Assembly (NCBI RefSeq): GCF_004114795.1
Contig: NZ_CP035311.1
Location: 3,100,001 to 3,164,000 of the forward strand
DNA length: 64,000 nt
From: Janthinobacterium sp. 17J80-10
Lineage (GTDB): Bacteria > Pseudomonadota > Gammaproteobacteria > Burkholderiales > Burkholderiaceae_D
Direction of reading: 5' to 3'
Shown: positions 23,394-32,400 of the stretch, piece by piece
How the letters are laid out: each line of letters starts with the position of its first letter
Numbering within the stretch: the stretch's first letter is position 1
The notes under the pieces: model-generated
Told to the model about the DNA's origin: nothing
Databases searched by the model: none
Seen by the model: the letters and a program-made list of their open reading frames with translations, nothing else
Made by a program: the position numbers and the translations under genes

Positions 23394-24257
23394 ATGAATA
23401 AACGCCAGACGCGCCTGTTTGCGATCGTATCGACTGCGATTGCGTCATTGGTTTTTCTTGCATTGACGATAGACACCCATCGCCAGGTCGCCAAGCTGAC
23501 CAATGCGGAAAACATGACGAAAGAAGTCATCCTGGGCAAGGATGTCTGGCACAGGAACAACTGTATCAATTGCCATACGCTGTTTGGCGAAGGCGCCTAC
23601 TACGCACCAGACTTGACGAAGATTACACAGCATCGCGGCGCGGCCTATCTGACGGCCTACATGAAGGACCCGTCGAAGTTCTACGATGAACAGAAACACC
23701 GACGCCTGATGCCGAAACAAAACTTGAACGATCAAGACATCAGCCATCTGATCAGTTTCCTGGACTGGGTCAGCAAGATCGATAATCAGGGCTGGCCACC
23801 CCGTCCCATTATCGTGTCCGGATCAGCCATCCCGGGTGCTGCATTAAGTATTGACCAGCAGACCAAACCCGCCGGCGCCGGTCAGCAAACGCCGCCAGGC
23901 GCCCGACCCGTCACCGCAGCCGACAATCCGATTGCCATTGGTGAATCCTTATTCCGTTCGACACCGCCGGCATGTTTCGCGTGCCATTCCGTATCGCCCG
24001 GGGTCAACCTCGCCGGTCCAAGTCTCGCCGGCATAGCGACCCGCACTGAAAAAACGATTGCCTCGCCAGACTATAAGGGCAGCGCGAAGGATCTTGCAGG
24101 ATATATCAGGGAGTCCATCGTCAACCCCAGTGCGCATCTGGTGCCTGGCCCGACCTACTCAGCCAACGGTCAGTCGTTTATGCCAACAACGTATGCGAAA
24201 GATCTAAAACCCGAACAGATCGAACAGCTGGTCGCTTACCTGGCAACACTGAAGTAA
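23394..24257 (+). CDS. norC: Nitric oxide reductase cytochrome subunit NorC with an extra cytochrome c domain
   Basis: 287 residues, about twice the usual NorC length (roughly 150). N-terminal membrane anchor (about residues 8-26), then the NorC domain with heme motif CINCH (57-61) in the family context RNNCINCHTLFGEGAYYAPDL and axial Met106 (RRLMPKQ). After a Pro/Gly/Ala linker (about 140-175) comes a second c-type domain with CFACH (194-198) and likely axial Met263 (SFMPTTY). The protein passes electrons to NorB. The second heme could receive electrons from a donor such as the NirK cytochrome, which is an inference. ATG 23394 follows a weak site. norB starts 70 bp later. Confidence 0.92.
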   Translation: MNKRQTRLFAIVSTAIASLVFLALTIDTHRQVAKLTNAENMTKEVILGKDVWHRNNCINCHTLFGEGAYYAPDLTKITQHRGAAYLTAYMKDPSKFYDEQKHRRLMPKQNLNDQDISHLISFLDWVSKIDNQGWPPRPIIVSGSAIPGAALSIDQQTKPAGAGQQTPPGARPVTAADNPIAIGESLFRSTPPACFACHSVSPGVNLAGPSLAGIATRTEKTIASPDYKGSAKDLAGYIRESIVNPSAHLVPGPTYSANGQSFMPTTYAKDLKPEQIEQLVAYLATLK

Positions 24258-24327
24258 ACAATATTTAAATCGATCGAAGGCGATCTGTGGCCAGATGCTG
24301 GGCGCATAGGATACGACGGAGGCAAGC

Positions 24328-25704
24328 ATGCGGTACAAGTCTCAGCAAGTTGCGTATTGGTATTTCGCGGTAGCCATGGTGTTATTCGGGCTCCAGATTG
24401 TCTTTGGCTTACTGTCGGCAACAAAGTACCTTGGACCTGATCCGTTACTGAATATCTTGCCGTTTGATGTCACCAAGGTCATTCATACCAACCTGCTCGT
24501 GGTCTGGGTATTGACTGGATTTATGGGAGCCACGTATTGGATCGTACCCGAGGAGTCTCGGAGCGAACTGCACAGCACGAAACTGGCTTACTACCAGCTC
24601 GGCCTCTGGGTACTGATGGGGGTAACAGCCGTTATCGGCTATCTGTTTCGTTACGGCACAGGGAATAAGCTCCTGGAACAGCCAATGCCTCATAAAATCG
24701 TCATCGTCGTAGTCATGCTGATGTTTCTTTATAACGTAGGCATGACTATCAAGCGCTCGGGACGATTCACGACCACGGAAGGTGTCCTGCTGCTCGGACT
24801 TGGGTCGGCGGCCCTGCTCTATCTGCCAGCGCTCATCAACTTCAACAACTACACAATCTCTATCTTCTACCGCTGGTGGACCATCCACCTGTGGGTGGAG
24901 GGTGTCTGGGAAATGATCCAGGGCAGTTTCCTTGCTTACCTCTTGATTCGCCTGTCGGGGGCTGATCGCGAAGTCATGGAAAAATGGTTATATGTCATCG
25001 TCGGACTGGTTTTTATTGCCGGAATATTGGGCACCGCACATCATTATTATTGGGTAGGCGTGCCGCATTACTGGCTGCCGGTCGGCGGATTCTTTAGTGC
25101 TCTCGAACCTTTAGCACTGATTGGCATGGCAATGTATGCATACTCGGCAATACGACGTTCAGGATTGGCGCATCCCAATACGCTGGCGCTGCACTGGACT
25201 ATCGGTAGCGCCGTGTTTACCTTGTTCGGTGCGGGTTTACTAGGATTGGCGCACACTTGGCCGAGCGTTAATAAATGGACGCACGGCACCCTGATCACGG
25301 CAATGCATGGCCACGCTGCATTTTATGGCGCCTATGCGATGATTGTGATGGCCGTGATCAGCTACGCATTGCCGCTGATGACACCGGGCCGCAACGAACA
25401 GGGTTCCAAAGCCGGTTACTTCGCATTCTGGCTGCAGCTGGGCGGCATGTTCGGCATGACGATTTCATTTGCCACGGCAGGTATTGGCCAGGTTTATCTC
25501 GAGCGGATTCTCGGGATGGGCTACCTTGATACGCAGTTGAAAATTCAAATTCATTTCATCATGCTGATCATCACTGCGTCGCTTTTTGCAGTTGGCGTCA
25601 TGCTTTTCATCTGGGATTTCTTCCGATATGCGCCGAAGTTCGAGACCATGGGGGATGATGCGCTAATCGATGGCAAATCCGGCATTATCAGGGCCGCGAC
25701 ATAA
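24328..25704 (+). CDS. norB: Nitric oxide reductase large subunit NorB
   Basis: 458 residues, about 12 membrane spans, heme-copper oxidase superfamily, cNOR type. It reduces two NO to N2O at a heme b3-FeB centre. Visible ligands: His in TKVIHTNLLVVW (heme b), IHLWVEGVWE (FeB His with the conserved Glu pair), TAHHYYWVG (two further FeB His), and MHGHAAFYG (heme b3 and b His). The Glu in SALEPLALIG is the known near-site Glu. Length is close to the 450-470 of the cNOR family, without the quinol-oxidising N-terminal extension of qNor, so it needs NorC. ATG 24328 has ACGGAGG 7 nt upstream. It precedes norQ by 31 bp. Confidence 0.97.
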   Translation: MRYKSQQVAYWYFAVAMVLFGLQIVFGLLSATKYLGPDPLLNILPFDVTKVIHTNLLVVWVLTGFMGATYWIVPEESRSELHSTKLAYYQLGLWVLMGVTAVIGYLFRYGTGNKLLEQPMPHKIVIVVVMLMFLYNVGMTIKRSGRFTTTEGVLLLGLGSAALLYLPALINFNNYTISIFYRWWTIHLWVEGVWEMIQGSFLAYLLIRLSGADREVMEKWLYVIVGLVFIAGILGTAHHYYWVGVPHYWLPVGGFFSALEPLALIGMAMYAYSAIRRSGLAHPNTLALHWTIGSAVFTLFGAGLLGLAHTWPSVNKWTHGTLITAMHGHAAFYGAYAMIVMAVISYALPLMTPGRNEQGSKAGYFAFWLQLGGMFGMTISFATAGIGQVYLERILGMGYLDTQLKIQIHFIMLIITASLFAVGVMLFIWDFFRYAPKFETMGDDALIDGKSGIIRAAT

Positions 25705-25735
25705 TGCCACAGGCAACTGCAACTGGAGCTGTTTG

Positions 25736-26557
25736 ATGAAAGCAACGGCGCCTGTGTCATTTGACGGTATCGCGGACACCGGCAACGCGCCTTACTATGT
25801 TGCCAGCGGTGATGAAGTGCGCATTTTCGAGCAATGCCATGTGCGTAATCTCGCCGTCATGCTGAAAGGCCCGACCGGATGCGGAAAAACCCGGTTTGTC
25901 GAACATATGGCCTGGCGACTTGGCCGGCCCCTGGTCACGATCTCGTGTCATGACGACTTGACAGCGAGCGATCTTATTGGCCGCTTCCTGATCCGGCATG
26001 ACGGTACCGTTTGGCAGGATGGCCCGCTGACGCGTGCAGTGCGCGAGGGCGCAATCTGCTACCTTGATGAAATAGTGGAAGCGCGACAGGATACGGTTGT
26101 CGTTCTTCACCCGCTTACCGATTATCGGCGCAGCCTGCCACTCGATAAAACAGGCGAAATGGTCGAGGCTGCACCCGGCTTTCAGCTGGTGGTGTCCTAC
26201 AATCCTGGATACCAGCGCATGCTCAAGGACCTGAAGCCGAGCACACGCCAGCGCTTTGTCGCGCTGGACCTGGCCTTCCCTGATGCGGAGCGTGAACTCC
26301 GCATCGTCATGCATGAAAGTGGAGCAGATCATCCGACCGCCCACGCGCTGGTCTCGCTGGGGCATCGACTGCGCCGCTTGCAGGACCGTGGGCTAGCCGA
26401 AGTGCCCAGCACCCGGCTGCTGATCGCCACAGCACGCCTGATCGCCAGCGGCATTTCAGTGCGCCAAGCCTGCTATGCCGCGCTGGTATCGCCACTGTCC
26501 GATGAAATGGCATTGGTGGGGGCAATGCGTGACCTGGTTGACGCCAGCTTCGTCTGA
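25736..26557 (+). CDS. norQ: NorQ, MoxR-type AAA+ ATPase for nitric oxide reductase maturation
   Basis: 273 residues. Walker A GPTGCGKTR (about 45-53), Walker B ICYLDEIVEA (about 107-116), sensor region VVSYNPGYQRM, and arginine finger region KPSTRQRFVAL define the CbbQ/NorQ branch of MoxR ATPases. NorQ works with the VWA protein NorD to insert the non-heme iron (FeB) of NorB. The ATG at 25736 has GGAG 7 nt upstream. A longer frame starting at 25670 would overlap norB and is not supported. norD follows 44 bp downstream. Confidence 0.95.
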   Translation: MKATAPVSFDGIADTGNAPYYVASGDEVRIFEQCHVRNLAVMLKGPTGCGKTRFVEHMAWRLGRPLVTISCHDDLTASDLIGRFLIRHDGTVWQDGPLTRAVREGAICYLDEIVEARQDTVVVLHPLTDYRRSLPLDKTGEMVEAAPGFQLVVSYNPGYQRMLKDLKPSTRQRFVALDLAFPDAERELRIVMHESGADHPTAHALVSLGHRLRRLQDRGLAEVPSTRLLIATARLIASGISVRQACYAALVSPLSDEMALVGAMRDLVDASFV

Positions 26558-26601
26558 TGCCGCGCACAGCCGCGATTGCCCGCAGCGCGCCAGAGTGAAT
26601 C

Positions 26602-28626
26602 ATGGCTGAAGCCGAAGACGTGATGATCGATGCGGCGCGCCACGCGACCATCTTCGCGCGCAATCTGTGGCGGCGGCACCATCCAGCTTCGACGACCAAT
26701 CAGCAGGTACAACTGGCGGACGCTGCCGAGCGGCTTGGTCTGTTGATCATTGCCGTATTCGGTCAGGCATTTCCCATTCGGATATCGCAACCACCGGCCA
26801 GACTCACATTGCTGCAAGCGCTGGCGAAACGCCGCCAGGGGCCGTTGCATGATCACGCCCTTCCTGCAACCGATGGCTGCTCGATCTGGTTACCGCGCAG
26901 CGTGGGACTTTACGACACCGTTTCCGCCTTTGCACGCTATCGTGTACTGGCGTTGCAGCAGGCAATGCGCGCCGTGCGTGGCAGCGCCGAACAACTCACC
27001 TGTGGACTGACAACGGGCGAGCGTGAGGTATTCCTGCTGCTGGAAGCGGCGGCAGCCGATTATGCGCTCGTCAGGCGCTTGCCGGGATTGCGAGAATCGA
27101 TTAACGCGTTGCGGCGGGAGGCACTGCTTTTGCGCCCCGTGCCGGAAAAATTTCCGGCATACCGGCGCCAGCTGGAAACGCTGGCAAGAACGGTGCTGCA
27201 AGCCGATTGCGGCGTGGCGGCGAATGGCATCGTGCTGGCGCAATCCTCTGCCCTTGTTGCTCAACAGGCAAAGGCCATCACCAGGACTCTTGCCTTCTCT
27301 GCGCAACCTGACTGCATCCTTCTCAAGGATACCTGGACCGGTGAATTACGTGCCCCCACGATCGCTCACGGAACGCGTCCTGTTCACGCCCGATGGAATC
27401 ATCCGGAAAGCCATGTCACCAAGCCACCACGGCTTGGCCGGCTAGAGCGACGGCCGGAAGTCCGCGAGCCCAACGCCGATGAGGACGAGGAAAAGCAAGG
27501 CATGTTCATGGTGCAGACGGCACAGCCCAATGAACACGCCGAAGATCCATTGGGTATGCAACGCCCCACCGATCGCGAAGAGCATACCGCCACCGACGAA
27601 CTCGCCGAGTCGCTTGCAGATCTTCCCGAAGCACGGCTGGTTACCACCCCGGGACGCCCGAAGGAAATATTGCTGTCGGATGATACGCCGGAATTTCACG
27701 GGAAGAGAAACAAGACCAATTCAGCCTCAGGCGCTGCAACCGTCAGCTATCCGGAATGGGATTATCAGGCAAGCGCCTACCTTGAACCGGGCGCAACCCT
27801 TCGTCTGGCACCAGCCGCGTTTGGCCAACAGAAATGGGTGGCAGCAACACTTTTCAAGCACCAAGCCATGCTCAACACCATCAGGCGACGCTTTGAAATG
27901 TTGCGCGCAAATCGTGTCCGGCTATCCAGGCAACTGGACGGGGACGACATTGACCTCGACGCCTATATCGACGGCTATGCGGATTTCCGTGCCGGACGAT
28001 CGATGCCGCAAGCACTTTACCAGACGTGCCGTCCGATGCGTCGCGACATGGCGATCTCGCTCATGATCGATGTGAGTGGTTCAACCGACTCCTGGGTCTC
28101 GGACGATCGGCGCATTATCGACGTCGAGCGCGAAGCGCTGCTCCTTGTGTGCATCGCCCTTGATGGCATGGGAGAGCCGTACACGGTGCAGGCATTTTCT
28201 GGAGAGGGGCCTGACAATGTCTCAATCAAGACCATCAAAGATTTTGACGAGCGCTACGACAACGACATCGCACTCCGTATCGCTGCACTTGAGCCAGAAC
28301 ATTACACGCGCGCCGGGGCGGCGCTGCGGCACGCAACTGCATTGCTGATGCGCCAATCTGCTCATCATCGGCTGTTGGTTTTACTGTCGGATGGCAAGCC
28401 AAACGACATTGATGACTATGAAGGACGCTATGGCGTGGAAGATATGCGACAAGCAGTAGTAGAAGCACAGCTGCAGGGCGTCACGCCGTTTTGCCTGACG
28501 ATTGACCGGCACGCTGCCGGATATTTATCCCAGGTTTTTGGATTGCGGCATTACGCGTTATTGCCAAAGCCGGAATTGCTGCCGACAGTGCTGCTCGACT
28601 GGATGAAGCGACTGATGACCGCATGA
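26602..28626 (+). CDS. norD: NorD, VWA-domain activator of nitric oxide reductase
   Basis: 674 residues. A long N-terminal helical region (residues about 1-470, including an acidic low-complexity stretch with ERRPEVREPNADEDEEKQ) is followed by a C-terminal VWA domain (about 475-674) with MIDAS motif MIDVSGSTDSW (D-x-S-x-S) and LLSDGKPND. NorD pairs with NorQ to activate the NO reductase. Starts at ATG 26602, 44 bp after norQ. The gene ends the nor group: the next gene, dcd, is convergent. No norE or norF follows. No terminator was seen in the 50-bp gap. Confidence 0.93.
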   Translation: MAEAEDVMIDAARHATIFARNLWRRHHPASTTNQQVQLADAAERLGLLIIAVFGQAFPIRISQPPARLTLLQALAKRRQGPLHDHALPATDGCSIWLPRSVGLYDTVSAFARYRVLALQQAMRAVRGSAEQLTCGLTTGEREVFLLLEAAAADYALVRRLPGLRESINALRREALLLRPVPEKFPAYRRQLETLARTVLQADCGVAANGIVLAQSSALVAQQAKAITRTLAFSAQPDCILLKDTWTGELRAPTIAHGTRPVHARWNHPESHVTKPPRLGRLERRPEVREPNADEDEEKQGMFMVQTAQPNEHAEDPLGMQRPTDREEHTATDELAESLADLPEARLVTTPGRPKEILLSDDTPEFHGKRNKTNSASGAATVSYPEWDYQASAYLEPGATLRLAPAAFGQQKWVAATLFKHQAMLNTIRRRFEMLRANRVRLSRQLDGDDIDLDAYIDGYADFRAGRSMPQALYQTCRPMRRDMAISLMIDVSGSTDSWVSDDRRIIDVEREALLLVCIALDGMGEPYTVQAFSGEGPDNVSIKTIKDFDERYDNDIALRIAALEPEHYTRAGAALRHATALLMRQSAHHRLLVLLSDGKPNDIDDYEGRYGVEDMRQAVVEAQLQGVTPFCLTIDRHAAGYLSQVFGLRHYALLPKPELLPTVLLDWMKRLMTA

Positions 28627-28676
28627 ATCTTCAACTAGGCGTGCACCACCGGGGCCGACGCACAAGGTAGGGAGTA

Positions 28677-29243
28677 TCAAGTTTTGGGTAAAGTAACACC
28701 TACTTGGCCTTGATACTTGCCGCCGCGGTCCTTGTACGAAGTTTCGCAAATCTCGTCGCTCTCGAAGAACAAGACCTGGGCGCAGCCCTCCCCGGCATAG
28801 ATCTTGGCGGGCAGCGGCGTCGTGTTGGAAAATTCCAGCGTCACGTAACCTTCCCATTCCGGTTCGAACGGGGTGACATTGACGATGATGCCGCAGCGCG
28901 CATAGGTCGATTTACCCAGGCAAATGGTCAGCACGCTGCGCGGGATGCGGAAATACTCCACGGTGCGCGCCAGCGCAAAGGAATTCGGTGGGATGATGCA
29001 GACATCGCCCTTGAAATCGACGAAGGATTTTTCATCGAAATTCTTGGGGTCGACAATGGTGGAATTGATGTTGGTGAAAATCTTGAATTCATTCGCGCAG
29101 CGGATGTCGTAGCCGTACGACGACGTGCCGTAGGACACGATCTTCTGGCCATTGGCTTCGCGCACCTGGCCGGGCTCGAAAGGCTCGATCATGCTGTGCT
29201 GCTCGGCCATGCGGCGGATCCATTTATCGGATTTGATAGTCAT
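28677..29243 (-). CDS. dcd: dCTP deaminase
   Basis: 188 residues, the normal length. The enzyme deaminates dCTP to dUTP in dTTP supply. Family marks: [15 protein letters not shown] start, SSYGYDIR, the nucleotide-binding [25 protein letters not shown] and [11 protein letters not shown], and C-terminal [11 protein letters not shown]. The ATG at 29243 is chosen because the family begins MTIKSDKWI; a TTG five codons upstream would add MSKEK. It converges with norD. The 176-bp stretch upstream separates it from hrpA and holds 19-bp tandem repeats. Confidence 0.97.
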   Translation of the reverse strand: MTIKSDKWIRRMAEQHSMIEPFEPGQVREANGQKIVSYGTSSYGYDIRCANEFKIFTNINSTIVDPKNFDEKSFVDFKGDVCIIPPNSFALARTVEYFRIPRSVLTICLGKSTYARCGIIVNVTPFEPEWEGYVTLEFSNTTPLPAKIYAGEGCAQVLFFESDEICETSYKDRGGKYQGQVGVTLPKT

Positions 29244-29301
29244 TTTTTCTTTGCTCAATCGCTTAACAGTAGCGTAACAGCCGAATTTTACGTGAAAATC
29301 G

Positions 29302-29378
29302 CAAGATTTCTATAAAACAGTCAGGTTTTGGTAAAACCGCCAAGTTTCTATAAAACCGTAAGGTTTCTGCAAAAACAG
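29302..29378. repeat. 19-bp tandem repeat array, four degenerate copies
   Basis: Copies at 29302-29320, 29322-29340, 29341-29359 and 29360-29378 share the pattern CAAGTTTCTATAAAACCGT with changes. The second copy holds the dyad GGTTTT-GG-T-AAAACC, and several copies can form short hairpins of the type GGTTT/AAACC. A weaker copy may lie at 29282-29301. The array sits in the gap between hrpA and dcd, downstream of hrpA and ahead of dcd on the same strand. Confidence 0.75.
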
Positions 29379-29419
29379 GGCGATTCCAGGAAATATGCGC
29401 GTCAGCGCTCCGGCATTTT

Positions 29420-32400
29420 CTATCGCTGCAGCGTTTCCCATACTTTTTGCAGGCGCTTGGCGGACACCGGCATGGGCGTACGCAGTTCCTGGGCATACAG
29501 CGACACCCGCAACTCTTCCAGCAGCCAGCGGAATTCGGCCATTTTCGGATCGGACCGTGCGCCCTGCCCCTTTTGTGCCCGCTGCCATGGCTGGGCTACC
29601 TGCTGCCATTCCGCCATCAGGCGGGCATCGCGCGCCGGATCGGCGCGCAGTTTTTCAAGGCGCACATTGATGGCCTTGAGGTAGCGGGGAAAGTAGGCAA
29701 GCTGCGCATAATCGTTTTCGGCGATGAAACGCTTGCCTATCAATCCCAGCAACTGCGCCTGGATATCGGCCACCGCCTGCGGGTGTCCCTTGGCGCCCTG
29801 CAGCTTTTTCGGCAACGCATGGTATTCGGCAAGGATTTGCCCCGCCAGCCGGGCGATTTCGTTGACCAGCAAGCCCAGGCGCGCCTTGCCCTCATCCCGG
29901 CGCTGATTGAATTCGGCGGCATTCTTGGGCAGCGGCGCCTGCAAGCAGGCGCGCTCGAGGCCAGCCTGGATGATCTGGTCGCGCAATTCTTCCTGGGTGC
30001 CAAGGGACATGAATTGCATGCCCATCTGCTGCAAGCCGGCGATGTTCTTTTCCAGGTACTTGACCTGTTCCTTCAATTGCAGCGCAATCAGCCGCCTCAG
30101 GCCGGCATGGTGCACACGCACCGCTTCGTCCGGGTCATCGAAGACCTCGATGTCGCAATGGCCGCCCTTGTCCACCAGCGCGGGAAAACCGATCAGGGTT
30201 TGCTTGCCGCGCTGGATCTCCAGCAGTTCGGGCAATTCGCCAAAAGACCAGGTGGTCAGGTTTTGCTGGTCGATGGCGCCTGGCTGTCCTCCTGACGCTG
30301 CGGCACCGGGCTTGGCGGCAATGCCTGCCGCGACGACCTGTTTGCCGACACCAGAATTTGCGGCATTCGAGGAATGTGCGCTGGCGCCCGCGCCGTCAGC
30401 CGGCACAAACGTGGCAGCTTCGGCCAGGCGCTGAAAGCTCTGGCGCGCCTGGCCGCCAAATTCCCCCTGCAAGGCCGCGAGGTTGCGCCCCATCTCGAGC
30501 TGGCGGCCATGCTCGTCGACCACCTTGAAATTCATGAAGTGGTGGGCAGGCAGGGTCTCCAGCTTGAAGTCGGAAAGTTTTGTGACGATACTGGTCTGCT
30601 CGCGAATGTCGGCGATCAGGGCGTCCAGCAATGGCCCCTTGCCGAAACCAAGCGCAGCATGGGTGCGGTCGCAAAACCCCGCGGCATAATCCGGCAGCGG
30701 CACGCAGTGGCGGCGCAATTTCTGCGGCAGCGATTTCAGCAGCAAGTGGACCTTTTCCTTCAGCATGCCTGGCACCAGCCATTCGCAGCGCGCCGCAGAA
30801 ACCTGGTTCAACCCATACAACGGCACTGCCAGGGTCACGCCATCGCGCGGCGAACCGGGCTCGAAGTGGTACGTCAGCGCCATGTCGGTGCCCGCGACGC
30901 TCATCGCCTTCGGGAAGACGTCGGTGGTAATGCCGGCCGCTTCATGCCGCATCAGGTCGTCGCGATTCAGGTGCAGCAGCTTCGGGTTCTGTGCCGTCGC
31001 ATCCTTCAGCCACTTCTCGAAGGCGGCGCCATTGACGATCTCGGCCGGCACCAGCTTGTCGTAGAAGGCGAAGATCAATTCCTCGTCCACCAGCACGTCG
31101 AGCCGGCGCGACTTGTGTTCCAGGTTCTCGATCTCGCGCAGCAGACGCTGGTTGTGCATGAAAAATGGCGCGCGCGTCTCGTAGTCGCCATCCACCAGGG
31201 CGCCGCGGATAAAAATCTCGCGCGCCTCGGCAGGGTTGATCGCGCCGAAATTGATGCGGCGCTGGCTGTACACCACCAGTCCGTATAGCGTGGCCCGCTC
31301 GTAGGCCGAGACTTGCGCGGTGCGCTTTTCCCAGCGCGGGTCGCCCCAGGATTTCTTCAGCAAGTGCCCGCCGATGCGCTCCAGCCATTCCGGCTGGATC
31401 TGTGCAATGCAGCGGGCGTACAGGCGGTTGGTCTCGACCAGTTCGGCCGCCATGATCCACTTGCCCGCCTTCTTTGCCAGATGCGAGCCAGGCCAGACGT
31501 GGAATTTGATGGCGCGCGCGCCGAGATAGTACGGCTCGTCTTCTGCCTTGAAACCGATATTGCCGAGCAAGCCCGTCAGCAAGGCAACGTGCAGTTGCTC
31601 GTAGGTGGCTGGCGCCTCATTCATGCGCCAGCCCTGTTCGCGCACCAGCGTCAGCAATTGCGAGTGCACGTCGCGCCATTCGCGCAATCGCAATTGCGAC
31701 AGGAAATTGGCGCGGCAATTGTCGGCCAGCTGGCGGTTGGTCTTTTTATGTTCGACGGCTTCCTCGAACCATTTCCAGATCTTCAGGTAGGAAACGAACT
31801 CGGATTTTTCATCGGCGAATTTCTTGTGCGCCTGGTCGGCGGCTTGCTGCGCCTCCAGCGGGCGGTCGCGCGGGTCCTGCACCGACAGGGCAGCGGCAAT
31901 CACCAGCACCTCGGACAGGCAGGCATGCTCGCGCGCGGCCAGGATCATGCGGCCAATGCGAGGATCCAGCGGCAGCTTGGCCAGCTGCCGGCCGGTTGCC
32001 GTCAACTGGTTGTTGTCATCGACCGCGCCCAGTTCCTGCAGCAGCTGGTAGCCGTCGGCAATTGCCCGCCCCAGCGGCGGCTCGATGAAGGGAAAGGTCT
32101 CGACATCGGCCAGGTGCAGCGACTTCATGCGCAGGATCACCGATGCCAGCGAAGAGCGCAGGATTTCCGGATCAGTGAACTTCGGCCGCAGCAGGAAATC
32201 CTGCTCCTCGTACAGGCGGATGCACACGCCGGCGGCAACGCGGCCGCAACGGCCTGCGCGCTGGTTGGCGGCCGATTGCGCAACCGCCTCGATCTGCAGC
32301 TGTTCGACCTTGTTGCGGTAACTGTAGCGCTTCACGCGCGCCAGGCCGGCATCAACCACATAGCGGATGCCGGGCACTGTCAGCGAGGTTTCCGCCACAT

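Noticed and set aside
29302-29378. CRISPR-like array
   Set aside because: Units are 19 bp with no spacers between them and no cas genes are in the window; it is a tandem repeat.
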